A stretch of DNA of 64,000 bases from Chloroflexota bacterium (GTDB taxonomy: Bacteria; Chloroflexota; Limnocylindria; Limnocylindrales; CSP1-4), in contig JAJYNP010000005.1 of assembly GCA_021786265.1 (NCBI GenBank), positions 100,650-164,649 on the forward strand, read 5' to 3'. Below are positions 18,375-26,376 of the stretch, piece after piece. Within the stretch, counting starts at the first letter, position 1, and every line of letters starts with the position of its first letter. A program made the position numbers and the translations under genes. Under the pieces are notes generated by a model. That model was not told where the DNA came from, searched no databases, and saw nothing but the letters and a program-made list of their open reading frames with translations.

Positions 18375-20303
18375 CCTGGGAGCGCTGGCTGGAGCTCTGT
18401 GCCCGCATCGACGGCTGCCGAGGCACCTGGGCACCCACGTCGGCGGCATGCTCGTCACCGCCGCCCCCCTCGTCGAGATCGCGCCGCTCGAGCGCGCGAC
18501 GATGCCCGGCCGCGTCGTGGTCCAGTTCGACAAGCGCGACGTCGAGACGATGCAGCTCATCAAGCTCGACCTGCTCGGCCTGCGCATGCTCTCGGCGATG
18601 GACGACGCGCTGCGCGACATCACCGCCGACTGCGGCGTGGTGCTCGACCTGGACCGCCTGCCGGAGGACCTGCCCGACGTCTTCCGCATGATCCGCGCGG
18701 CCGACACCACCGGCGTCTTCCAGATCGAGTCGCGGGCCCAGATGCAGACCCTCCCGAAGTCCGCGCCGTCCACCCTCGACGACCTGGTGGTGGAGGTCGC
18801 GATCATCCGGCCGGGCCCCATCCAGGGGAACGCCGTCCACCCGTACCTGCGCCGCCGGCAGGGGCTCAAGCCGGTCGCGTACCTGCATCCCGCGCTCGAA
18901 CCCATCCTGCGCGAGACGCTCGGCGTGATCCTCTACCAGGAGCAGGTGATGGAGATCGCCATCCGGGTGGCGGGGTTCAGCGCGGCCGAGTCGGACGGCC
19001 TCCGGCGGGCCATGGGGACCTGGCGCTCGAGCCGCGAGATGGAGACGCTCCACCGGGCCTTCGTGGAGGGCTGCGAGCGCGTGAGCGGCCTGGCCGAGGA
19101 GCAGGCGGAAGAGCTCTTCCGGCATGTGGCCGCCTTCGCGAGCTTCGGCTTCAACAAGAGCCACGCGGCGGCGTTCGCCCGGACCGCGTACGAGTCGGCG
19201 TTCCTGAAGCTCTCCTACCCCGCGCAGTTCACCGCGGGGCTCATCAACAACCAGCCCATGAGCTTCTACCCGGTGGAGGTGCTGGTCAACGACGCGAAGC
19301 GCCACGGCGTGGCCGTGCTGCCCGTGGACCTGAACCGCAGCCGCTACCGCAGCACGACCGAATGGGCGGGGATGCCTGGCGAGCCGCTCCCCGAGGGCTG
19401 CGGGATCGCCCGGCGACCGGAGGTCGTGCGCTCGTCGGGGTGTGTCGTGCCGGACAGGCAGGCACGGCGGCAGCTGGCGGCCGAGCCGGCGCAGGGGTAC
19501 GGGGTACGGCTCGGGCTGCACCTGGTCAAGGGGATCGGCGAGGAGCATGCCGAGCGGCTGGACGGGGAGCTGGGGCGGGGCCCGTACCGCTCGCTGGCGG
19601 ATGTCGTGGCGCGGACGGGCCTGGCCGAGGAGGTGGTCGAGCGGCTGATCCGGGCGGGTGCACTCGACTCGCTGGGCCGGCCGCGGCGGGAGCTGTTCTG
19701 GCAACTCCGCGAGGTGGCGGCGTCGACGGGCCGGCAGACGATGGGGCGCGCGCGTCCGGCGCAGACGGCCATCCCGCTCGATCTCCGCCTTCCCCCCCCA
19801 CCGAGGCGCCCGAGCTGCCTCCACCCTCCGAGCTGGAGCGTCTGGCCGACAGCTACGCGATCCTCTCGCTCGATGCGCGACGCCAGGTGGTGGAGCTGTT
19901 CCGCCCGACCCTCGAGCGACTGGGGGCACGGCCGATCGCCCGACTCTCGGAGCACCCGCCGGGGCGCGTCCGGATCGGCGGCCTCGTCGTGACGCGCCAG
20001 CATCCGATGACCGCCAGGGGCACGGTCTTCCTGGCCCTCGAGGACGAGACAGCCATGGCGAACGTCACTCTCTGGCCGGACACCTGGGCTAGGCTGGGCG
20101 GCGTTGTCCGGCGGCACGCGCTCCTCTTCGTGGAGGGCGAGCTGCAGCGCGAGGGGAGCGTGGTCAACCTAGTGGCGCGGCAGGTCTGGCCGCTCCCCGA
20201 GATGGCCCGGGGCGTCGGCGGATCGGGGCGACCCGCAGGCGTACGGCAGCTCGGCTACGCGGGGACGCGGGGACGCAGGGACGCAGGGACGCGGCGAGGG
20301 TGA
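18375..20303 (+). pseudogene. dnaE2: 5'-truncated, frameshifted error-prone DNA polymerase III alpha (DnaE2)
   Basis: Homology starts at PWERWLELCARIDG (18378), shifts frame by one base at GGCTGCCGAGG near 18418, and continues RHLGTHVGGMLVTAAPLVEI. A long clean stretch follows: GRVVVQFDKRDVETMQLIKL, GLRMLSAMDDAL, TGVFQIESRAQM, VEVAIIRPGPIQGNAVHPYL, LGVILYQEQVMEIA and FGFNKSHAAAFARTAYESA. A run of eight C's (19792-19799) causes another shift. The OB-fold end then reads on as ELERLADSYAILSLDARRQV and RGTVFLALEDETAMANVTLW. The PHP domain and first palm aspartates (about 450 residues) are missing. DnaE2 is the SOS mutagenic polymerase; this copy cannot be a full enzyme. Confidence 0.8.
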
Positions 20304-20682
20304 AATGCGTGGACGGCGAGCGCCTCCGGGGTCGAGACGAGCACCACCCAGGCGATCATGTCGACCGTGGTCTGTTCGGACCCCAGGCCGCAGGCCACCG
20401 CGCATCGGTGACCACCCTGGCCTTCTGCGCCGACTTCGGCGGGCCCTGGCGGGCCCACACCTCGACGAGGATCGGCGGATCGGCGGAGGCTCCGTCCACG
20501 GTCACCTGGACGCCTCCGTCGAGGGGGAAACGCTTCACCAGAAGTGGGACGTCGAGCTCGCGAGCGAGTGCGGCCAGGATGATCGCCTCCGCCTCGCGCT
20601 GTTCAGCACTGTCGCCGGGCAGCAGTGTGGAGCCATCCGCTTGCCGGTGGTTCAGTCCCGGCCCCTGGCCTCCGGCGCTCAC
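20255..20682 (-). pseudogene. Frameshifted conserved hypothetical protein, third gene of a coupled module
   Basis: A GTG at 20682 overlaps the upstream 56-residue gene's stop by four bases (GTGA). The frame reads GDSAEQREAEAIILAALARE, LDVPLLVKRFPLDGGVQVTV and DGASADPPILVEVWARQGPP, then KSAQKARVVTDA. One base later the continuation is in the next frame: ACGLGSEQTTVDMIAWVVLV and STPEALAVHAFHP. The product resembles a small widespread hypothetical with 'PPILVE..AHQGPPK.AQ..KV..DALKL'. The shift near 20410 should truncate it, so it is called a pseudogene; a single-base assembly error would restore it. Confidence 0.5.
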
Positions 20683-20849
20683 CGCCCCCACAGCAAACGC
20701 CAGAAACCACCGCGGGCGAGCGCCCGCCCGACGATGCGGTTCTTCGCCCGGCGAGCCATGCGGTGCGGGTTGCCCGATGTGAGGGCCGAGACGTCGTTCG
20801 CCAGTCGGGCCGTCCGGTACAGCTGCGACACGAGCCCCCGTCCCCTCAT
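20679..20849 (-). CDS. 56-residue basic conserved small protein
   Basis: The ATG at 20849 overlaps the stop of the upstream 86-residue gene by four bases (ATGA), and its own TGA overlaps the next gene's GTG, so three genes are coupled in a row. The product begins MRGRGLVSQLYRTARLANDV and continues SALTSGNPHRMARRAKNRIV, ending ARGGFWRLLWGR. It is strongly basic, helical, and ends in a tryptophan-rich segment. It resembles short phage- or nucleoid-like basic proteins, but I cannot assign a function. Overlap at both ends is the main reason to accept such a short gene. Confidence 0.6.
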   Translation of the reverse strand: MRGRGLVSQLYRTARLANDVSALTSGNPHRMARRAKNRIVGRALARGGFWRLLWGR

Positions 20850-21106
20850 GCCAGCGCCTCCTCGATGAACGCTGCGGCATCCTCGGCGAGCGCGGCGCGC
20901 TCCGCCTCCTCGGCCTCGATCAGCTCCAGGAGGCGTCGGGCCTGATGAGGGCGCTCCAGGCCGATCGTCAGGCCGAGGCTCAACCAGTAATCGGCCGTCT
21001 CCAGGGCGTCCGGGCGGACGTCCTCGGGGAACTCTGTGAGCGCCTCGGCCATCGCCCGATGCAGGGCGCGACCGTAGCGCTCCCAGTCATCCTCGCTCGT
21101 CGCCAT
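20846..21106 (-). CDS. Hypothetical 86-residue acidic helical protein
   Basis: The ATG at 21106 is preceded by AGGAGGAGG, one of the strongest ribosome sites in the window, and a start further upstream would add a non-homologous basic tail. The product (MATSEDDWERYGRALHRAMA..., ending ALAEDAAAFIEEALA) is acidic and almost entirely helical, with tryptophan and tyrosine in the first 60 residues (DYWLSLGLTIGLERPHQARR). It is followed by a basic 56-residue protein in a four-base overlap, an acidic/basic pairing that would suit a small complex. No family recognised. Confidence 0.65.
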   Translation of the reverse strand: MATSEDDWERYGRALHRAMAEALTEFPEDVRPDALETADYWLSLGLTIGLERPHQARRLLELIEAEEAERAALAEDAAAFIEEALA

Positions 21107-21365
21107 GGCTCCCCTCCTCCTGGGTCCGGTGGAGATCGTCGACCATCGCCTCCGCGTGCGGTATCGGAGCAGGGCGTCGCGCCCGGTGGAAACGACCATC
21201 GGCGTGCAGTGTACGGGCGCGCATCCACGCGTCCAGTCTCCCGCACGATCAGTGGATGGCGCCTCTCCCGCTGCCGCGACCAGGGAAGCGCCCGTGTGCG
21301 ATCGGTCGTACCCGCCGATCAGGTCCCTTGACGGCGGACCGACCGCGACCAATAGTCGCTGCGAC

Positions 21366-21929
21366 ATGGTCGCCACGAACGGACCCAGACCCCACGCCGC
21401 TCAGCCGACGACGGGCGCCAGCCGGGATGGGGAGCCCGTGCTCAGCGCCGCGGAAGCCGCGGCCCGGATCGGCCGCCTCTTCCCTGAGGTCTACCGCCGC
21501 TACCACTACGCACAGCGGCTGCACCACGGGGCCGACCTCCCGGTCACGAGGCAGGCGCTCCGGGTACTCCAGCACCTGTCCGCGAGCGGGCCGCTCACCG
21601 TCGGGGAGCAGGCGGTCCACCTGGGTCTGCGGCGCAACTCGGTCTCGGAGCTGCTCCAACGGCTCGAGGTCAAGGGCCTGGTCGCCCGGGTCCGCGACGA
21701 GCGGGACGAGCGACGGGTCCTGGTCTGGCTCACCGATGCGGGTCGCGCGGTCATCGCCCGCGTGGGCGAGGTGCTTGCGCCGGACTTGCTCGGGGATGCG
21801 CTGGCGGCTCTCTCGCCGGCCGAGCGGGCCACGGTGGTCCGCGGCTTCGAGCTGCTCGCTGCTCATCAGCCAGCCCAACTTCATGCTCCGCCCCGCCCGG
21901 GGCCGGTCCACGAAAGGACACCACGATGA
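21366..21929 (+). CDS. MarR-family transcriptional regulator
   Basis: A 187-residue regulator. The winged helix is clear: LPVTRQALRVLQHLSASGPL, then TVGEQAVHLGLRRNSVSELL (recognition helix), QRLEVKGLVARVRDERDERR, and the wing VLVWLTDAGRAVIARVGEVL. Helices at both ends form the MarR dimer interface. The first 40 residues are probably disordered. MarR proteins bind palindromes near their own promoters and release on binding phenolics, drugs or oxidants. The ATG of the zinc-ribbon gene overlaps its stop by four bases, so that protein is probably its co-expressed partner or first target. Confidence 0.9.
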   Translation: MVATNGPRPHAAQPTTGASRDGEPVLSAAEAAARIGRLFPEVYRRYHYAQRLHHGADLPVTRQALRVLQHLSASGPLTVGEQAVHLGLRRNSVSELLQRLEVKGLVARVRDERDERRVLVWLTDAGRAVIARVGEVLAPDLLGDALAALSPAERATVVRGFELLAAHQPAQLHAPPRPGPVHERTPR

Positions 21930-22171
21930 CCGTCGCCGCCTGCGAGTCCTGCGGCATGCCCCTGGCCACCGACACCGACCACGCCCTGGCCGACCCGGCC
22001 ATCCCGTACTGCCACTACTGCGCCCCGGAGGGCACTCTGCCGGCCCCTGAAGAGCGCCTGGAGCGCTTCATCCAGTGGACCATGCGCCAGGAGGGCCTGG
22101 ACCACGATGTGGCCCGGGCGAAGGCGCTGGCCTACATGAAGACGATGCCGGCCTGGAAGGACGCCTTCTAG
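21926..22171 (+). CDS. Putative zinc-ribbon protein (Zn_ribbon_2 type)
   Basis: An 81-residue protein. The zinc ribbon is formed by CESCGMPL (two cysteines, residues 6 and 9) and YCHYCAPEG (two cysteines, about 29 and 32). A helical tail follows (EERLERFIQWTMRQEGLDHD, then ARAKALAYMKTMPAWK). This matches the small 'putative zinc ribbon domain' family often found beside transcription regulators. The start overlaps the MarR stop (ATGA), so the two proteins are made together. It may bind the regulator or a small ligand; that is inference. Confidence 0.85.
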   Translation: MTVAACESCGMPLATDTDHALADPAIPYCHYCAPEGTLPAPEERLERFIQWTMRQEGLDHDVARAKALAYMKTMPAWKDAF

Positions 22172-22205
22172 GTCTCAACCCCGTCCACCCCGCCGTCGCA
22201 GCGGC

Positions 22206-22544
22206 TCATGGCCTGGATGGATCCTCGCGCGACAGCAGATAGAGGGCCATCACGAGCGGCGTGCGTGCGAGCACGCTGTGCCTGGTGTCGGCGGGGATCC
22301 GGAGCCACGTTCCCGGGACCGCGGCGTAGGCATCGTCCCCGGCGGTGAGGTCGCCCTCCCCGGACAGGATGTGGATGATCGCCGGGCGGGCCGAGGTGTG
22401 CTCGGAGAGCCGCTCGCCCGCGGCGAAGGCGAACAGGACGAGTTCGACCCCGGCCTCGTTTGAGAGGGTCTGGCTGTGGATCCCGCGGGCCGGCACGGGG
22501 GCTTCGGCGATCAGGTCCCGGAAGAACGTGCGGGTCGTGCTCAT
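22206..22544 (-). CDS. Single-domain cupin protein
   Basis: A 112-residue cupin_2-type beta-barrel. Motif 1 is diverged (FAFAAGERLSEHTSARPAIIHILSGEGDL, with H and E positions), and motif 2 appears as PGTWLRIPADTRHSVLA with its histidine. The ATG at 22544 directly precedes the STTRTFFRDLIAEAPV helix. Such small cupins bind a metal and often act as sugar or quercetin-type sensors or isomerases; no specific role can be read. It faces the zinc-ribbon gene in convergent orientation. Confidence 0.85.
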   Translation of the reverse strand: MSTTRTFFRDLIAEAPVPARGIHSQTLSNEAGVELVLFAFAAGERLSEHTSARPAIIHILSGEGDLTAGDDAYAAVPGTWLRIPADTRHSVLARTPLVMALYLLSREDPSRP

Positions 22545-22760
22545 GGCTCCACGATAGCGCGCGCGAGGCGAGCAAGCGGGCCTGACCGTCGGCCCGACCT
22601 CCGGCATCTGGAGACGGCGGCTGTACCGGCCTGCCTGATCTGGCCTCAGCGCCCGGGCTCCTCCCCTCGGCGCGCGCCTCGTCCGGTGGGATGGGCGGGC
22701 CCGATCACCATCAATGCGGCGGCGAGCCTGAGGGTATCCGCCACTCCGGCCGTTCGGCGC

Positions 22761-23555
22761 CTAGCGACGGAGGTGCAGCGCCACTGCCCGCGCCTGCTCT
22801 TCGAGGACATCGTCGAGCGGCGCGAACGGGACCTCGCCATAGCGCCGCCGGAGCGCGAGCCGGACCAGGTGGTCGGCAAGCGCCGGGTTCTTGGGCAGGA
22901 CGGGTCCGTGGAGGTAGGTGCCGTAGGCGTTCTGGAAGACGGCACCTTCGGTGTGGTCCTTGCCGTTGTTGCCGGCGCCCACGACGACGCGCCCGAGCGG
23001 TCGAGCCCCCGCACCGAGATAGGTCCGACCGCCGTGGTTCTCGAAGCCGACGAGTGTCCGGCCCTCCCACTCCACGACCACGTTGCCGACCATCCGCCCG
23101 CGCCCCGCGCTCGTGATGTCCCGGATGGGGACCTTCTCCTCGGCCGCCCAGTGGATCGTCTCGGCATCGAAGATCCCGAGGCCCTCGAGGTCGTCGCCGC
23201 GGAAGGGACGGTAGCGGCGGCCCCACATCTGGTAGCCCGCGCAGATGAGGAGCGCGACGCTGCCTGCGTCGATGGCCTCGCGGATGGCGTCGCCCTTCGC
23301 CACCACGAGGTCCCGGGCGATCAGGCGCTGCTGCGAGTCGGCGCCCCCGCCCATGAAGAAGAGATCGACGGCGTGCGGTTCGATCGGCGTGCCGGCCTCG
23401 AGCGGCAGGATCTCGACGTCGATGCCCCGCCAGCGGCAGCGCTGCTGCAGACACAGCACGTTCCCCCAGTCGCCGTACTGACTCAAGACGCTGGGATAGA
23501 GGTAGCCGATCGTCAGCTTGACCGCGCTCGGGGAAGACGCGCCGGGCGTGCTCAC
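22761..23555 (-). CDS. gatD: Lipid II isoglutaminyl synthase, glutamine amidotransferase subunit GatD
   Basis: A 264-residue CobB/CobQ-like class I glutaminase. The nucleophile is C105 in ALLICAGYQMWGRRY, and the catalytic histidine is H216 in YGTYLHGPVLPKN; FENHGGRTYLG is also typical of GatD. With MurT it amidates the alpha-carboxylate of D-glutamate in lipid II, a step of Gram-positive-type peptidoglycan synthesis. The GTG at 23555 is chosen because it lies 28 bases after the MurT stop and leads to AVKLTIGYLYPSVLSQYGDWGN at the fold's first strand. It is the third gene of a methyltransferase-MurT-GatD operon. Confidence 0.93.
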   Translation of the reverse strand: MSTPGASSPSAVKLTIGYLYPSVLSQYGDWGNVLCLQQRCRWRGIDVEILPLEAGTPIEPHAVDLFFMGGGADSQQRLIARDLVVAKGDAIREAIDAGSVALLICAGYQMWGRRYRPFRGDDLEGLGIFDAETIHWAAEEKVPIRDITSAGRGRMVGNVVVEWEGRTLVGFENHGGRTYLGAGARPLGRVVVGAGNNGKDHTEGAVFQNAYGTYLHGPVLPKNPALADHLVRLALRRRYGEVPFAPLDDVLEEQARAVALHLRR

Positions 23556-23583
23556 GACCGTGGGTCTCCCGTGCCGCAGGCGC

Positions 23584-25002
23584 TCACGCCTGCCAGAAGG
23601 GGACGAGGTGCCCGCGCCGCACGAACCCCTCTCGCAGCGCCCACATCGCCGTGTACGTCGCGATGATCGTGAGCTCCTCGCCGGGCGGGGTCCGGCGCAG
23701 GCCCTCGGCGACGGCATCCGCCAGGGCGGGGATCGTCGACAGCGTGGGACGGCCGTCCGGCGGACCCTCGAGGACCCCCGCGTACTTGAGCCGTACCGCC
23801 AGATCGGCGGCGCGGTGGCCCGAGGCGATCACCCACTCGAGGCGGCCGCAGAGCTGCTCGAAGGCGACGTCCCAGATCCACGAGACGTCGCGGCTGTCCT
23901 GCGTGTTGTCGTTGAGCGCGAGGACGAGCCGCAGCGTGCTGCGGGTGCGGAGCAGGATCTCTGTGACCTGGTCGAAGCTGCTGGGGTTCTTCACCAGCGC
24001 GAGCAGCACCCGCCGACCATCGACCTCGAACCGCTCCAGCCGGCCGAAGGCCCCCGGCACGTCCCCCACCGCCTCCCTCACGACGTCGGGTCGGACACCG
24101 AGACTGTACGCGGTCGCCGCCGCCGCGATCGCGTTGTACGCGTTGAAGATGCCGGGCAGCGGCACCGCGAGGGTCTGCGGCCCCCAGGGCGTCTGCAGCT
24201 TGATCGTGGAGCCCTCGAGCCCCCCGACCTCGACGTGCCACGCCGAGAGGCGGGGCGTCGGCCGGTGCCAGCCGCAGGAGGCGCACGCATAGTGCCCCAG
24301 GTGTGCGTAGAAGGAGAGGCTGTACTGGAGGTCGCTCGCACAGCGCGGGCAGCGGCGCGAGTCGGCGCTGTGCTGCAGGCGCGACCGGCCCCAGCGTCCG
24401 TCCTCCAGCCCGTAGTAGAGCACCGGGTTCGAGACGGACTCCCCGAGATAGGCCACCAGCGGGTCGTCGGCGTTGAGGATCAGCGTCGTGGAGGCCGGGA
24501 GCCGCTGGAGCGCCGTCGCCCACAGCGACGCCACGAAATCGACCTCGAAGTAGCGGTCGAGCTGGTCGCGGAAGAGGTTCGTGATGAGGATCATCCGGGG
24601 CGCCAGCCCGTCGATCACCGCGGGCAGATGGCCTTCGTCCACCTCGAAGATCCCGATCAGGTGCTCGCTCGCCGGAAGCCGTCCCCGCCAGCTGGCCTCG
24701 GCCAGCAGCGTGGTCGTGATGCCGCGCAGCATGTTCGACCCCTCACGGTTCGTGAGTGGGGTGAGGCCGGCGCCCCGGACCGCCGCCACGATCATCCGTG
24801 TGCTGGTGGTCTTGCCGTTGGTACCGGTGATGAGGAGCGAGCCGTTCGGGATGTGCTGCGCCAGCTCACCGGCCAGCCGCGGATAGATCCGCTCGGCGAC
24901 GAGACCGGGGAGCGAGGTCCCACCGCGGCCCGACCGGCGCAGCAGCCAGCGGGTCCCCTTGCCCGCCTCGAGGGCGACCAGCCCGGCGGCGTTGGGAGAC
25001 AC
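23584..25002 (-). CDS. murT: Lipid II isoglutaminyl synthase, Mur ligase subunit MurT
   Basis: A 472-residue Mur-ligase homologue. It has the ATP loop GTNGKTT at 60-66, the DUF1727 C-terminal domain, and the MurT-specific zinc ribbon C218-x2-C221 ... C240-x2-C243 inserted in the central domain. The LNADDP (176-181) and FNAYNAIAAAATAY motifs follow the family. MurT activates the D-glutamate carboxylate of lipid II with ATP and receives ammonia from GatD, encoded 28 bases downstream. It starts with a GTG at 25002, 16 bases after the methyltransferase stop, so the three genes are co-transcribed. Presence of the pair implies amidated, monoderm-type peptidoglycan. Confidence 0.95.
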   Translation of the reverse strand: MSPNAAGLVALEAGKGTRWLLRRSGRGGTSLPGLVAERIYPRLAGELAQHIPNGSLLITGTNGKTTSTRMIVAAVRGAGLTPLTNREGSNMLRGITTTLLAEASWRGRLPASEHLIGIFEVDEGHLPAVIDGLAPRMILITNLFRDQLDRYFEVDFVASLWATALQRLPASTTLILNADDPLVAYLGESVSNPVLYYGLEDGRWGRSRLQHSADSRRCPRCASDLQYSLSFYAHLGHYACASCGWHRPTPRLSAWHVEVGGLEGSTIKLQTPWGPQTLAVPLPGIFNAYNAIAAAATAYSLGVRPDVVREAVGDVPGAFGRLERFEVDGRRVLLALVKNPSSFDQVTEILLRTRSTLRLVLALNDNTQDSRDVSWIWDVAFEQLCGRLEWVIASGHRAADLAVRLKYAGVLEGPPDGRPTLSTIPALADAVAEGLRRTPPGEELTIIATYTAMWALREGFVRRGHLVPFWQA

Positions 25003-25018
25003 GGACCGACAGCCCCGC

Positions 25019-25957
25019 TCAGGCGCGCTTCTGCGCGAGGAGCGAGATCCAGTACGGGCGCACGATCATCTCGAGGACTCCGCACTGCTGGGCGAAGGAG
25101 AGCCGCTTGACGCGCCGGACGAACCCCGGGCTGGCCGAGTGCTCGGCCACATCGAGCGGGATCTCCTGGTCGTAGTAGTCGGTGAGGCGCAGCACCGCCA
25201 TGCCGTTCGCCTCGAGCCACGCCACGATGTCGGCGAGCTGCAGGTGGTTCTCCCAGACGTGGAGGAACTCGTCCACCACCCAGTCGTCATCGTGGAGGTC
25301 GACCGGCGGCGCCGTGTAGTAGTTCTTGAAGTTGCGGTCCCCGGTGGCCCATTCCCGCACGATCGTGAGCTTGCGGTCGAAGTCGAGCGGATCGCAGTCC
25401 CAGGCCAGGGTCCGGAGCATCTCCTGCTGCACGCGGCGCTCCCAGTTGCCGTAGTAGCCGTAGATGCCGGCGCGCAGCACGCCGCCTGGCTGCAGCGCAC
25501 GGGCCAGGATTGCCACGCCCTCGGCGGGATCCGGCAGGTGGTGGATGGTGCCCCAGGAGACGATGTAGGCGAAGCGGTCCTGGTCCTCCATCTGCATGAT
25601 GTCCTGGACCAGGGCGCGCGCATTCGGCACGTGCTCCGCCGCCAGCGTCGCGTTGGCGCGCTGGACCGACACCGGTGACAGGTCGTAGCCGAGGAACCTC
25701 GTGTCGGGGAACTCCTGCGCGTAGTCGAGCATCATCAGCCCGGTGCCGCAGGCGAAGTCGCCGAACTCCTGCCCTCTCGCGTCGACGCCCATCTGCTCGA
25801 GGAAGCGCCGGACGTAGGCCGCGTGGTTGCGGTACGTGTGCTTCCGCTGGGCGGGCGGGAAAGGATGCTGACGGTACATCTCCCGGACGCGCGCGATGAT
25901 CTCGTCCCGCGTGACCGCCTGGTCGCTCGGGGGCACAGATCGCGAGCCGACGGTCAT
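25019..25957 (-). CDS. SAM-dependent methyltransferase
   Basis: A 312-residue class I methyltransferase. EFGDFACGTGLMMLDYAQEF is motif I with the SAM-binding glycines, FLGYDLSPVSVQRA is motif II with the acidic ribose contact, and AYIVSWGTIHHLPDPAEGVA is the post-motif region. The N-terminal helix (RVREMYRQHPFPPAQRKHTY) and the long C-terminal domain (DDDWVVDEFLHVWENHLQLA) are typical of methyltransferases acting on small or lipid-linked substrates. GGGAGGGAG before the ATG at 25957 sets the start. Its place ahead of murT-gatD suggests, without proof, a role in cell-envelope chemistry. Confidence 0.85.
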   Translation of the reverse strand: MTVGSRSVPPSDQAVTRDEIIARVREMYRQHPFPPAQRKHTYRNHAAYVRRFLEQMGVDARGQEFGDFACGTGLMMLDYAQEFPDTRFLGYDLSPVSVQRANATLAAEHVPNARALVQDIMQMEDQDRFAYIVSWGTIHHLPDPAEGVAILARALQPGGVLRAGIYGYYGNWERRVQQEMLRTLAWDCDPLDFDRKLTIVREWATGDRNFKNYYTAPPVDLHDDDWVVDEFLHVWENHLQLADIVAWLEANGMAVLRLTDYYDQEIPLDVAEHSASPGFVRRVKRLSFAQQCGVLEMIVRPYWISLLAQKRA

Positions 25958-26245
25958 CTGCCGCTCCCTCCCGCCAGCGCACATCCAGGCCTGCTGCCCC
26001 GTCCTGCTGGCGCCCGGACCACCGCCACCACCTCCCCAACGTGGCGGCGCGGCCACCGTACTGAGCGGCCCGCGCCGTGTCAAGGTTGGGGGCTCGACTG
26101 TGGGGGTCCGGAGGATCCCATCCACGTCCGCTGGCTGGAGCGTCGCGCCGCCTCCGCAGCCAGGGAGCCCCCGGCGGCGGGGGCCGCGGATGCCCCCGCC
26201 GATGCTCTACCCTGTGCACCGTAGACCTGCTCGAAGGAGACCGCG

Positions 26246-26302
26246 GTGGCCAAGGACAAGAAGCCGAAGAACAAGCCGGGGAAGGGCAAGAAGGGCAAGT
26301 AG
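26246..26302 (+). CDS. 18-residue lysine/glycine-rich micro-ORF
   Basis: GAAGGAG lies five bases before a GTG that opens VAKDKKPKNKPGKGKKGK and a TAG. The product is 18 residues, with nine lysines plus glycine/proline spacers and no hydrophobic residues apart from the start. A 12-pair perfect hairpin follows 22 bases after the stop. Strong ribosome site, short basic frame and hairpin suggest either a real micropeptide (nucleic acid- or ribosome-binding) or a leader-type regulatory unit for the lipoprotein gene downstream. Nothing else in the region explains the arrangement. Function unknown. Confidence 0.45.
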   Translation: MAKDKKPKNKPGKGKKGK

Positions 26303-26324
26303 CTCGCGCGACGCACGACGTGCC

Positions 26325-26356
26325 CGATGGCCCCGGACAGCCGACCGGGGCCATCG
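26325..26356 (+). terminator. Perfect 12-base-pair hairpin after the micro-ORF
   Basis: CGATGGCCCCGG (26325-26336) and CCGGGGCCATCG (26345-26356) pair perfectly around an eight-base ACAGCCGA loop. No T-tract follows on the plus strand. The stem ends 20 bases before the lipoprotein ATG, so it could terminate the micro-ORF transcript or regulate the downstream start. Confidence 0.5.
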
Positions 26357-26376
26357 CTGTCGATCGGGCGCACCGA

